20,337 bases of DNA from CAZILN01 sp964540005 (GTDB lineage: Bacteria > Bacteroidota > Bacteroidia > Bacteroidales > SM23-62): the NCBI GenBank assembly GCA_964540005.1, contig CAZILN010000140.1, forward strand, positions 1-20,337. The letters run 5' to 3'. The notes under the pieces were generated by a model, which was not told the origin of the DNA, made no database searches, and worked only from the letters and a program-made list of their open reading frames with translations. The translations under genes and the position numbers were made by a program. Every line of letters begins with the position of its first letter. Position 1 is the stretch's first letter. Positions 1 through 8,242 of the stretch are shown here, piece by piece.

Positions 1-707
1 AAAAATGCCTGAAAGAAGGGGATGCCCTTTATTTTTCTCACGGTTTCTCTATTACCTATAAGGAGCAGACAGGGGTGATACCACCCTCTGATGTTGATGT
101 GATCCTGGTCGCCCCCAAGGGTTCCGGTACCAGTGTGAGGCGGAATTTTCTTGCCGGGACAGGTATTAACTCCAGCTATGCGGTATTCCAGGATTATACC
201 GGGAAAGCAGAAGAGCGGACCCTGGCACTCGGGATAGGGATAGGATCAGGGTACTTATTTCCAACCACCTTTGAAAACGAGGTATACAGTGATCTCACCG
301 GTGAGAGAGGCGTTTTAATGGGCGCCCTGGCCGGGATTATGGATGCCCAGTACCAGGTATTAAGGGATAACGGTCACAGTCCCAGCGAGGCCTTCAACGA
401 AACTGTCGAGGAACTGACACAGAGCCTGATCCGCCTGGTTGATGAGAACGGGATGGACTGGATGTATGCCAATTGCAGTGCTACGGCACAGAGGGGGGCC
501 CTGGACTGGCGGCCCAGGTTCAAGGAGGCTGTGGATCCGGTATTCAGGGAACTTTATGAGAGGGTAAAAAGCGGTGCGGAGACAAAGACTGTCCTTGAGA
601 GAACCGGGCATCCTGACTATAAAAAGGAACTGCAGGTTGAGCTTGATGAGATGGGTCAGTCCGAGATGTGGCAGGCAGGGGAAACCGTCCGCAAACTGCG
701 CCCCTGA
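1..707 (+). CDS. ilvC: Ketol-acid reductoisomerase, 3' part (5' end outside window)
   Basis: Partial gene: the reading frame is open from base 3, so the true start lies upstream; the GTG at 75 is internal, because the residues before it (LKEGDALYFSHGFSITYKEQ) continue the family's NADPH-binding domain. The enzyme converts acetolactate or acetohydroxybutyrate to the dihydroxy acids of valine and isoleucine synthesis, using NAD(P)H and Mg2+, in the cytoplasm. Seen in the sequence: the end of the Rossmann domain (VDVILVAPKGSG, then the VRRNF segment), followed by the all-helical C-terminal domain with SDLTGERGVLMGALAGI. The Asp and Glu of that motif correspond to the metal-binding pair. The FNETVEEL segment holds the second acidic pair, and NCSATAQRGALDW is the substrate-binding Ser region. 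About 234 residues are visible, and the single-knotted C-terminal domain fits the short class I form. No other ilv gene is visible, and the next gene starts 73 bp downstream. Confidence 0.96.
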   Translation, partial: KCLKEGDALYFSHGFSITYKEQTGVIPPSDVDVILVAPKGSGTSVRRNFLAGTGINSSYAVFQDYTGKAEERTLALGIGIGSGYLFPTTFENEVYSDLTGERGVLMGALAGIMDAQYQVLRDNGHSPSEAFNETVEELTQSLIRLVDENGMDWMYANCSATAQRGALDWRPRFKEAVDPVFRELYERVKSGAETKTVLERTGHPDYKKELQVELDEMGQSEMWQAGETVRKLRP

Positions 708-780
708 GCTTCAGGCAGGCTGGGTATATCTTTAACAGGACAGGCGGATAACAGGGGACCCTGGTTAACAGCTAAAATTA

Positions 781-1407
781 ATGGAAGAAAAACCAAAGAT
801 ATTTCCTGTTATAGCATTTCCCTCCCTGTTCCTGATACTGATCTGGCTGGTCAAGATCATAGAACACTCCTTCAATCTGGACTTTACCCGGTACGGGATC
901 TATCCGCTCAAGGTGGAAGGGATGATAGGTATTTTTACCGGACCGCTGATCCATTCGGATTTCAAACATCTTTTTGATAATTCAATTCCCCTGTTCTTTC
1001 TGAGCCTGGCCATCTTTTATTTCTACCCGCGGGTGTCATACCGTGTCTTTTTTCTTGCTTACCTTATAACCGGGATCTGGGTCTGGTTTGGCGGCCGGAC
1101 AGCCTACCATATAGGGTCCAGCGGACTGGTTTATGGATTTGCATCCTTCCTGTTTTTCAGCGGGGTCATCCGCAATAACATCAACCTCCTTGCCATTTCA
1201 CTTCTTGTGGTGTTCCTCTATGGGGGGCTTATATGGGGGATATTCCCGTATGATTTCCGGATCTCGTGGGAGTCGCATATGGGGGGAGGTGTGACAGGAC
1301 TGGTCCTTTCTTTCTATTACAGGAAGTACGGTCCCCCTTCAACCAGAAAGGTGTGGGAAGACGAAGAGGAGGAAGAGGATGACGAAGGTCTAAGTAACAA
1401 AGAGTAA
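781..1407 (+). CDS. Rhomboid family intramembrane serine protease
   Basis: A 208-residue polytopic membrane protein with about six hydrophobic segments (roughly residues 8-26, 66-83, 87-105, 111-129, 136-156 and 168-180). The rhomboid active site is intact: HIGSSGLVYGF places the nucleophile Ser at 114 in the GxSG motif, and SWESHMGGGVTG supplies the catalytic His166. H63 and N67 (HLFDN) match the oxyanion-stabilising His/Asn of GlpG TM2. The protein should therefore cleave single-pass membrane proteins inside the inner membrane; its substrate is unknown. The C-terminus (192-202) is a run of Glu and Asp after the last TM, a soluble acidic tail. It starts at the first ATG after ilvC, without a clear ribosome-binding site, as is usual in Bacteroidota. 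The next gene starts 19 bp after the stop, so the two are probably co-transcribed. Confidence 0.92.
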   Translation: MEEKPKIFPVIAFPSLFLILIWLVKIIEHSFNLDFTRYGIYPLKVEGMIGIFTGPLIHSDFKHLFDNSIPLFFLSLAIFYFYPRVSYRVFFLAYLITGIWVWFGGRTAYHIGSSGLVYGFASFLFFSGVIRNNINLLAISLLVVFLYGGLIWGIFPYDFRISWESHMGGGVTGLVLSFYYRKYGPPSTRKVWEDEEEEEDDEGLSNKE

Positions 1408-1426
1408 TTATAAATACATAATTCTC

Positions 1427-2038
1427 ATGATAATAAATATTCATCCTGATAATCCGAACCCCAGACAAATACAGACGGTATGCGAGTGCCTTCAAAAGGG
1501 CGGGGTAATCGTGTATCCTACCGATACCATTTATGCTTTCGGTTGCGATATATATCAGAATAAAGCCGTGGAAAGGATCATCCGCCTCAAAGGCATCAAA
1601 CATCAGAAGGCGGATTTTTCATTTATTTTTTCAGATCTGAGTCAACTTTCCGATTATGCACGCCTGGTTGATACGCGTGTTTTCAAGCTGATGAAGTCTT
1701 ATCTTCCCGGACCCTATACCTTTATTCTCCATGCCAGGAATAATATCCCCAGGATTTTCCAGCGCAGGAAAAAAACCATAGGCATCCGGATACCTGATAA
1801 TAATATTGCTGTTGAGATAGTCAGGAGCCTGGGACACCCCATCATGACCACGTCTATTCATGACGATGATGAGCTGATAGAATATACCACGGATCCTGAA
1901 CTGATACATGAGAAATACAAGGATCATGTGGATTTGGTAATAAACGGAGGGTATGGAAAGAACGAACCTTCTACGGTCATAGACTGCACCAGCGACGAAC
2001 CTGAATTGTTAAGGCTGGGAATCGGGGATATCCGTTAG
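1427..2038 (+). CDS. YrdC/Sua5-fold protein, YciO-like (threonylcarbamoyl-AMP synthase family)
   Basis: A 203-residue single-domain protein of the Sua5/YciO/YrdC/YwlC family. Visible motifs are VIVYPTDTIYAFGCDI (residues 27-42, nucleotide and threonine binding), LPGPYTFIL (93-101), KTIGIRIPDN (116-125) and STVID (182-186). Canonical TsaC/Sua5 makes threonylcarbamoyl-AMP from Thr, bicarbonate and ATP for tRNA t6A37. The N-terminus (IHPDNP), the phrase FKLMKSYLPGPYTFIL and the ending LRLGIGDIR resemble E. coli YciO as I remember it more than E. coli TsaC, so the assignment to t6A synthesis is not secure; YciO is a paralogue whose role is less clear. There is no C-terminal Sua5 domain. The start at 1427 lies 19 bp after the rhomboid stop. 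The TAG stop overlaps by 3-4 bases the stop codon of the convergent trkH gene. Confidence 0.88.
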   Translation: MIINIHPDNPNPRQIQTVCECLQKGGVIVYPTDTIYAFGCDIYQNKAVERIIRLKGIKHQKADFSFIFSDLSQLSDYARLVDTRVFKLMKSYLPGPYTFILHARNNIPRIFQRRKKTIGIRIPDNNIAVEIVRSLGHPIMTTSIHDDDELIEYTTDPELIHEKYKDHVDLVINGGYGKNEPSTVIDCTSDEPELLRLGIGDIR

Positions 2039-3483
2039 TCTTTCCAGAAACCGGGGGTCAGGATCAGAAGGACGGTGAATAATTCAAGCCTCCCGACCAG
2101 CATCTGGAAGGATAAAAACCATTTCCCGAATACAGGCAGATGGCTGTAATTCTCGGCCGGACCGAATGCGCCTATGCCCGGACCAATATTCCCCAGTGTG
2201 GCGGCAGAGGCCCCGAAAGCTGATGATATGTCATATCCCATGGCGGCAACCACGGTCACTCCGAAAAGGAGTATTATGAAGTATAATGCAACAAAGGCGA
2301 AAACATTGGCCAGTATTTCAGGATAGACGGCTGTCTTGTTGAACCGTACCGGGATGACAGCATTCGGGTGTATCAGCCTTTTGAGTTCAACCCCTGCATT
2401 TTTCAGCAACAATACTATCCGCATGATCTTAATACCGCCTCCTGTTGATCCTGCGGATCCTCCGAAAAACATCAGGAAAAGTATTATAACACCCAGGAAG
2501 GATGGCCACAGGAGATAATCTACTGTAGCAAAGCCGGTTGTGGTAAGTATAGAGACAACCTGGAAAGCGGCATGCCTGAAAGAAGCTTCCATGGGAAGCA
2601 GGTCTGATCTGAACAGCACCAGCGATATTACCAGCGTAAACCCAACCAGGAATCCCAGGTAGTACCTGAATTCCTCATTGTTCAGGATTTTATTGAACCT
2701 GAAATGCATGGCAAAATACGACAGGGTGAAATTGGTGCCGGCCAGGAACATGAAGAGGGTGATGACATAGTGAATAAAAGGAGAGTCCCAATAGCCAATA
2801 CTGGCCTGCTTGGTGGAATACCCCCCGGTGGCCATGGTGGTAAAAGAATGATTTATGGCATCAAACAGGCTCATACCCCCGATCTTGAGTAAAATGGTCT
2901 CCGTGAATGTAAATATTATGTAAATACCCCATAGGCGCTTTGCTGTTTCCTTGATCCGGGGGTGCAGCTTATCGGGTGTGGGACCGGGCACCTCGGCTAC
3001 AAAGAGCTGCATGCCTCCGATACCCAGCACCGGTAAAATAGCCAGCGACATAACTATGATCCCCATACCTCCCAGCCACTGGGTGAGACTCCTCCAGAAC
3101 AGCAGTCCGTGTGGCATGGCCTCAATATCATTCAGAATGGAGGCCCCTGTTGTGGTAAATCCGGAAACAGTCTCAAAAAAAGCATCAGTATAAGAGGGTA
3201 TGGCTCCGGATATTATGAAGGGTATTGATCCGAAAAAGGAAAAGAGTATCCAGCCCATTGTTACGATCAGAAATCCATCCCTGGTACTCAGGTTTTTCAC
3301 TGCTTTTCTTGTCAGTAACCATGAAATGCCCCCGCACAGCATGGAGATGCCCCCACTGATGGCCAGGGCAGAAATATCTTTATCATGGTAGATGATAGAA
3401 ACCGGTATGCATATGATCATGCAGATACCCTCGATGAATATCAGCACACCGAGTACCTGCAAAATTATCCTGTAATTAAACAT
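2035..3483 (-). CDS. trkH: TrkH family potassium uptake protein
   Basis: A 482-residue membrane protein, the K+-conducting subunit of the Trk/Ktr-type uptake system. The four M1-P-M2 repeats of the SKT superfamily are recognisable by their pore loops: ETVSGFTTTGAS (104-115), HSFTTMATGGYSTK (212-225), SILTTTGFATVDY (311-323) and ASAATLGNIGPGIG (425-438). Each has the selectivity-filter Gly (G113, G220, G317, G431). GGSAGSTGGGIKIMR (341-355) is the gating-loop region of the third repeat. Length is normal for TrkH. The gene follows trkA on the same strand after only 8 bp, and TrkA is its cytosolic regulatory partner, so the pair forms a complete K+ transporter operon. The stop codon overlaps the convergent yciO-like gene and leaves no room for a separate terminator. 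Confidence 0.96.
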   Translation of the reverse strand: MFNYRIILQVLGVLIFIEGICMIICIPVSIIYHDKDISALAISGGISMLCGGISWLLTRKAVKNLSTRDGFLIVTMGWILFSFFGSIPFIISGAIPSYTDAFFETVSGFTTTGASILNDIEAMPHGLLFWRSLTQWLGGMGIIVMSLAILPVLGIGGMQLFVAEVPGPTPDKLHPRIKETAKRLWGIYIIFTFTETILLKIGGMSLFDAINHSFTTMATGGYSTKQASIGYWDSPFIHYVITLFMFLAGTNFTLSYFAMHFRFNKILNNEEFRYYLGFLVGFTLVISLVLFRSDLLPMEASFRHAAFQVVSILTTTGFATVDYLLWPSFLGVIILFLMFFGGSAGSTGGGIKIMRIVLLLKNAGVELKRLIHPNAVIPVRFNKTAVYPEILANVFAFVALYFIILLFGVTVVAAMGYDISSAFGASAATLGNIGPGIGAFGPAENYSHLPVFGKWFLSFQMLVGRLELFTVLLILTPGFWKD

Positions 3484-3491
3484 AAAAGGGA

Positions 3492-4832
3492 TCAGTTAAA
3501 GTATTTTGCCATTTTCGGAATGGCAGATGGAAGAGCGAATACAACCACCCTGTCATTGGGTTTGATTTCAGTGTTTCCCGTTGCGATAAAGCTTGATTTC
3601 CCTCTTATAACACCGCCGATTATGGCATCTTTCGGGAAATCCAGTTCGCGCAGAATCCCGTCGGTGATCGGGGAGCCCGGTTTAACAACAAATTCCATCA
3701 CTTCTGCTTCAGTACCTGTCAGGCACTTGATTGAAGCTACTTCACCGGTCATGGTAAAGCGGAAGATCCTGCTGGCCGTGATCAGCTTCTTGTTGATGAT
3801 GGTATCAATACCCATATTCTCGGCCAGTTTAATGTAATCTATGTTTTCTACCTCCGCTATGGTCTTTTTTACCCCAACCTGTTTGGCAAGGACACAGGAC
3901 AAAACATTGGTTTCTGAATTACCTGTCACAGCAATAAAAGCATCCATTTTCTGCAAACCTTCCTGCATCAACAGGTCAAAATTATTGCCATCGCCATTTA
4001 TAACCAGGGTGTTACTAAGTAAATTCGACAGGGTATAGGCTTTCTCACGATTGATCTCTATGAGCTTGACATTGTGCTGTCTGCCCAGCTGTTCTGCAAC
4101 TCCTTTACCTATCCTGCTTCCACCCAGGATCATGATATTGTTTATGTCATAATTCTCCGTTCCTGTGTATTTAAGCAATTCGGTGATCCCGGTCTGGTGA
4201 GAAATTACATATACATGATCGTTGGCTTCAAATTTGTCCTCACCACGGGGAATGATGGTCTTTGTGCCCCTTGTAATGGCTACAGCCCTGTATTCAAGGG
4301 GCTTGTCGGGATTGGTGACTTCGGCAAGGGATTTACTGATTATGGGAGCTTCTTCATTAAGCTTCAGAACATACATGCTCAGCTTTCCGCCCGAAAAGTC
4401 AACCACATCGGCGGACCCGGACTGATGGAGGAGTCCGACTACCTCGTTGGCTGCGATCATTTCAGGATAGATCATATAATCAATACCCAGGCTTAAAAAT
4501 ATTTCTTTGTTCGAGGGGTGGAGATATTCCTTGTTATCTATCCGGGCAATGGTCTTTTTCGCACCGAGTTTTTTACTCAGTATGGTCGCAGTAATATTAA
4601 TTTCTTCGGATTGTGTAACGGCCAGAAACAGGTCGACACGCTTGATGCTGGCATCCTTTAACAGGCTTATGGATGTGGCCGAGCCATGAATGGTCATCAA
4701 ATCGTAGAGAGATCCGATATCTCTCAGTTTATCTTCATCGCAGTCGATCAGCACAATGTCATGGCTCTCACTGCTCAACATCTTCGCAAGATGGGAACCA
4801 ACCTCTCCAGCACCGGCAATAACAATCCTCAT
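3492..4832 (-). CDS. trkA: Trk system potassium transporter TrkA (two RCK domains)
   Basis: A 446-residue cytosolic protein with duplicated RCK (TrkA-N plus TrkA-C) architecture. The first Rossmann fold starts at residue 1 with IVIAGAGEVG (glycines 7, 9 and 12) and has the NAD-ribose acidic residue near D30. Its TrkA-C subdomain covers about 150-222. The second Rossmann fold begins near 231 (NIMILGGSRIGKG; acidic residue E259), and the second TrkA-C domain covers about 365-446. It binds NAD(H)/ATP and gates the TrkH channel at the inner membrane. Length matches the usual double-RCK TrkA (about 450 residues). It is immediately upstream of trkH and 47 bp downstream of comEC, so it could be transcribed from the comEC promoter, from its own promoter in the gap (entered separately), or both. 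Confidence 0.96.
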   Translation of the reverse strand: MRIVIAGAGEVGSHLAKMLSSESHDIVLIDCDEDKLRDIGSLYDLMTIHGSATSISLLKDASIKRVDLFLAVTQSEEINITATILSKKLGAKKTIARIDNKEYLHPSNKEIFLSLGIDYMIYPEMIAANEVVGLLHQSGSADVVDFSGGKLSMYVLKLNEEAPIISKSLAEVTNPDKPLEYRAVAITRGTKTIIPRGEDKFEANDHVYVISHQTGITELLKYTGTENYDINNIMILGGSRIGKGVAEQLGRQHNVKLIEINREKAYTLSNLLSNTLVINGDGNNFDLLMQEGLQKMDAFIAVTGNSETNVLSCVLAKQVGVKKTIAEVENIDYIKLAENMGIDTIINKKLITASRIFRFTMTGEVASIKCLTGTEAEVMEFVVKPGSPITDGILRELDFPKDAIIGGVIRGKSSFIATGNTEIKPNDRVVVFALPSAIPKMAKYFN

Positions 4833-4862
4833 TACGGGCTATGCTTATTTTTAAAAGTCACG

Positions 4863-4870
4863 CAAAATAA
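4863..4870 (-). promoter_or_regulatory. Possible promoter of trkA-trkH (-7 element)
   Basis: On the minus strand, TTATTTTG matches the Bacteroidota -7 consensus TAnnTTTG at all fixed positions but one. A TTG lies 21 bases further upstream, inside the end of comEC, where the -33 element would be. The transcript would begin near 4856, about 25 bases before the trkA ATG. Because the surrounding sequence is AT-rich this match could be chance. Confidence 0.3.
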
Positions 4871-4879
4871 CATATAATA

Positions 4880-7024
4880 TTAGTAATTATCCAATGCTTT
4901 AACAATTTTTTCTGCCCCTTTTGCAGAAAGCCGGAAACAGCCCTGCCTGGCAGTAATATGTACAGGTATACCTTGTTCACGGCAGTCTTCAGACAATTTC
5001 CGGGTATAGGAAATGCTATTGCTTCCGTCAAGGATTACAGTAGTTTTGCCGGAGATTAATTTGTGAAGCTTTATATCCTGAATGCAGTTGTTGGTAACTA
5101 CCAGGTAATCCAGTTCAGGCAGGCGAATTCCTGCCGGCTCATCCCTTATTTCAAAGGATTCGATAATACCGATCCGGTAATTTTCGAGCTGGATGAACCA
5201 GATGCTGTAGTCCTGTAACCCGCAGTGCCTTAAATAAATTCGCTCCGGATTTATCTGAAATGAATCCTCATCCTGCACCCACACAGCTTCTGCCACATGC
5301 TCCTTTTTCCAGAATTGAACCATTGATGGCCAGTCATAACTCATCTGAAGATCCGGCGCGGCAATCAGAAGGTTGTCAGTTCCGCCGAGTATGTTTACGG
5401 CAGTGCTGCCCGGGATGTGATATACCAGCAGTTTACTCTCCCTGCCGGCTGAATCCTGTTCTGCTAACCTGAGAACAAGAATGGCCAGCAAGGAAAGCAG
5501 GACCCATTTCAGCATGCCTGGTTGCCTGAATGTGATAAGAGAAAGAGCGGCCATGATCATCACGTACAACAAAATGACAGTAAGGGGTGCGGGGAAATAC
5601 CCCTCAGAGTATGACGCCGGCAGGTCATTAATAAAATCCACTGTGGAAAGCAACAGTTCTGTCAGTGTGTGGACTGCCACCTGCAAAGGCTGTTCTATTA
5701 ATGACAAAATGCCACACAGGAAAAAGAGGGGGGCTGCGTAAATTAATACGGTGATCAGGGGGGTGATAAGGAGATTGGTCAGCACAAAATAATGCGACAG
5801 ATAGTGGAAATAATATACACTCAGGGGGAGGGTGGAAAACTGGGCACATATTGAAATCAGGATCAGGGAAATGATTGCATCAGCAGTACGCTTGCCTGTT
5901 CGGAGTGTGCGGTGCATGGGAGGATAGAATAGTAATATGCCCCCGACAGCCAGGAAGGATAGCTGGAACCCAATGTCCATGACCATCGCCGGGTTAATGA
6001 GTAAAATTATAAAAGCAGTAAGGAACAGGTTGTTCATAGGATGCATTTCCCTTTGTATCATCTCAGCGATCAGCCAGAGACTCAGCATGGCGGTAGCACG
6101 CATGGTGGAAACCGAAAGTCCTGTCAGTAAGGCATATAACCATAAGAGACTAATAATGAGGAATGTTCTCAGGCTTTTTGACCTGTTCTTTCCCGGTACC
6201 AGCCTGAACAATAAATGAAGGATATAGAAGACTATGCCGGTATGCAACCCTGAAACGGCCAGGAAATGCATGGCACCCGCCCTGGAAAATTTATTCTTTT
6301 CTTCCGGATCCAGGTAATCTTTATTCCCCAGGAACAGGGCATTCAGTACAGCAAATTCATCCTCTTCAGGGAACAGGTGCTTCAGCTTCCTGCTGAAACG
6401 ATAACGCCACGATTCAGCAATGATTTTCAGTCCTCCCGATGAACCGGTATCCAGTATCTCCCAGTGCCCGGCAGGTATGAACATGCGATAATATATGTCT
6501 TTCCTGGAATACCAGGATTGAAAGTCAAATTCATATGGGTTGAGCGGGGGCGCGATCTGTTTCAGATCGGAGTAAATCATAAGTTTGTTGCCTGGTTGCG
6601 GGATTCCGGCAGATGATCCCTGCTCAAGATATGCCAGTATCTTCCCGCTTAATGAGGCATCCTCTGCGGGGAAGCCTGTGTCGCCCAGCAATACCTTATA
6701 ATATGACTTCTTTTGAACGGGCACTGAGAATACGGTGGAGATCATTACGCAAGGTGGATGATATTCACTGACAGGGGTTGCTATTGGGACTGCCCCCAGG
6801 CAGAAAAAACAGACAAGGATCAGGATCCCCCGGACACTTGTCCCTGGCGGCGGACAGGGGTTTTTATTGATGGGGATAAGTATCAGCAGGCTGAGGAAGG
6901 ATGCCCCGATTATTAGATACAGGAGAAGATCCGGTGTATCGATCTGCATGCGGACGATAATACCCAGGACAAAGGCCAGGAACAGGCGGAGAAACGGTAC
7001 TTTTACATGTATGGCATTAAACAC
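4880..7024 (-). CDS. comEC: ComEC/Rec2 family competence protein
   Basis: A 714-residue polytopic membrane protein. Order of parts: N-terminal hydrophobic segments (about 10-50 and 65-82), a soluble DUF4131/OB-like region (about 95-190, including LNPYEFDFQSWYSRK), then the Competence domain (about 225-500) with the signature AMHFLAVSGLHTGIV (251-265) and a further series of TM helices (about 280-300, 330-350, 352-367, 383-400, 410-440, 477-497 and 506-520). In transformable bacteria ComEC forms the inner-membrane channel for single-stranded DNA. The C-terminal soluble region (about 530-714) sits where other ComEC proteins have a metallo-beta-lactamase-like nuclease domain, but no HxHxDH metal motif is visible, so the nuclease part is degenerate or replaced. 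It is the first gene of a minus-strand group with trkA and trkH. Natural transformation cannot be inferred from this gene alone. Confidence 0.92.
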   Translation of the reverse strand: MFNAIHVKVPFLRLFLAFVLGIIVRMQIDTPDLLLYLIIGASFLSLLILIPINKNPCPPPGTSVRGILILVCFFCLGAVPIATPVSEYHPPCVMISTVFSVPVQKKSYYKVLLGDTGFPAEDASLSGKILAYLEQGSSAGIPQPGNKLMIYSDLKQIAPPLNPYEFDFQSWYSRKDIYYRMFIPAGHWEILDTGSSGGLKIIAESWRYRFSRKLKHLFPEEDEFAVLNALFLGNKDYLDPEEKNKFSRAGAMHFLAVSGLHTGIVFYILHLLFRLVPGKNRSKSLRTFLIISLLWLYALLTGLSVSTMRATAMLSLWLIAEMIQREMHPMNNLFLTAFIILLINPAMVMDIGFQLSFLAVGGILLFYPPMHRTLRTGKRTADAIISLILISICAQFSTLPLSVYYFHYLSHYFVLTNLLITPLITVLIYAAPLFFLCGILSLIEQPLQVAVHTLTELLLSTVDFINDLPASYSEGYFPAPLTVILLYVMIMAALSLITFRQPGMLKWVLLSLLAILVLRLAEQDSAGRESKLLVYHIPGSTAVNILGGTDNLLIAAPDLQMSYDWPSMVQFWKKEHVAEAVWVQDEDSFQINPERIYLRHCGLQDYSIWFIQLENYRIGIIESFEIRDEPAGIRLPELDYLVVTNNCIQDIKLHKLISGKTTVILDGSNSISYTRKLSEDCREQGIPVHITARQGCFRLSAKGAEKIVKALDNY

Positions 7025-7210
7025 TTCCGGCTTAGCTTACTTCTATCTGTTTAATGCTGAAAAGCTGAGTTTAACTGTCCCGGATATTATAAAAATTTAG
7101 CTATTTTTACGGATAGTTTTCCCTCCCGGTAAGGCACATGATTCTCAATGTATTTACTACCGGAGGGTTTGGACCAGGAGAGAGAAAATAAATCACATAA
7201 AAATAAAAAC

Positions 7211-8224
7211 ATGATCAATCTGAAAACGAATTACATGGGGTTGGAGCTTAAGAACCCTGTTATTATTGGAGCAAGTAATATGGTTACCAATACGGATAAC
7301 CTTGTAAGGATGGAACAGGCGGGTGCCGCCGCCGTGGTTTATAAGTCCCTGTTCGAGGAGCAGATACAACTGGAAAGCCTGCAGATGGATGAGCAACTGG
7401 AAGAATATGCCGAGAGGCATGCAGAAATGATCAGTCTTTTCCCGACCATGGAACATGCCGGTCCGCAGGAGCATTTAATGGGAGTGAAGAAGGCCAGGGA
7501 AGCACTGAACATCCCGCTCATTGCCAGCCTTAATGCCGTGTATAAGGAAACCTGGATCGAGTATGCCAAGCTCCTGGAGGATGCAGGGGTGGATGCACTG
7601 GAACTGAATTTCTATGCGGTCCCGAGAGAAATGAAAACAACAGGGACGGATATTATTGACGAACAGGTAAAGATCTTAAAGGATATTAAAGGCAGCATAT
7701 CCATACCTGTCAGTGTTAAACTGAGTCCTTTCTACACTAATCCGCTGAATGTCATATCACGAATGGACCAGACCGGGGTGGACGGCTTTGTCCTGTTCAA
7801 CCGCCTGTTTCAGCCGGAGATTGATCTTGATAAAGAAGAGCATGTAATCCACTTTCCCCTGAGCAGTGATGAAGACAACAAGCTGCCTCTTCGGTTTGCC
7901 GGACTCCTTTACGGGAATATTAATGCCGGCATTTGCAGCAATACAGGTATACAGCATGGATCCGATGTGCTTAAGCTGATCCTTGCAGGGGCTGATTGCG
8001 TACAGGTAGTGGGTACCCTGTTTAAAAACAAAATAGAGCATATTTCTACCATGCTTGCCGACATTGAGAAGTGGATGGAATCGAAGAATTACAAATCGCT
8101 GAAGGATTTCAGGGGCAAGTTATCCAAAAAGAATATTGATGATCCCTTCGTATACAAGAGGGCTCAGTATGTGGATTTGTTGCTGAAATCCGAAAAGATT
8201 TTTCGTGGTAAAGGATTACTGTAG
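7211..8224 (+). CDS. Dihydroorotate dehydrogenase-like flavoprotein (catalytic Cys absent)
   Basis: A 337-residue TIM-barrel protein of the PyrD (class 1 DHOD) superfamily. The open frame extends up to an ATG at 7148, but the extra 21 residues are Lys/Asn/Glu-rich and unlike the family. INLKTNYMGLELKNPVIIGAS is the usual family N-terminus, so I start at 7211, after an A-rich leader typical of Bacteroidota. FMN-contact elements are present: VVYKSLFEEQ (42-51), SLNAVY (106-111), VSVKLSP (167-173) and SNTGIQHGSDVLKLILAGAD (243-262) for the phosphate. In true class 1 enzymes the LNLSCPN loop carries the catalytic Cys; here the equivalent stretch is LNFYAVP (132-138), with Ala136 at that position. 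Oxidation of dihydroorotate by the normal mechanism is therefore unlikely, and the real substrate is unknown. Related proteins are common in Bacteroidota, sometimes beside a genuine pyrD. It is a single gene, convergent with the TonB receptor after 18 bp. Confidence 0.88.
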   Translation: MINLKTNYMGLELKNPVIIGASNMVTNTDNLVRMEQAGAAAVVYKSLFEEQIQLESLQMDEQLEEYAERHAEMISLFPTMEHAGPQEHLMGVKKAREALNIPLIASLNAVYKETWIEYAKLLEDAGVDALELNFYAVPREMKTTGTDIIDEQVKILKDIKGSISIPVSVKLSPFYTNPLNVISRMDQTGVDGFVLFNRLFQPEIDLDKEEHVIHFPLSSDEDNKLPLRFAGLLYGNINAGICSNTGIQHGSDVLKLILAGADCVQVVGTLFKNKIEHISTMLADIEKWMESKNYKSLKDFRGKLSKKNIDDPFVYKRAQYVDLLLKSEKIFRGKGLL

Positions 8225-8242
8225 GCTGTAAACAGGGTATTT

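Noticed and set aside
707..780. Terminator hairpin after ilvC (ACAGGGGACCCTGGT)
   Set aside because: The stem would be about 5 bp with a 2-base loop, which cannot form, and no T-run follows.
1229..1603. 124-residue open frame on the minus strand across the rhomboid/yciO junction
   Set aside because: It overlaps two well-supported genes and its translation has no recognisable motif.
7148..7210. Longer N-terminus for the DHOD-like protein (ATG at 7148)
   Set aside because: The extra 21 residues are Lys/Asn/Glu-rich and unlike the family; the known N-terminus begins at 7211.
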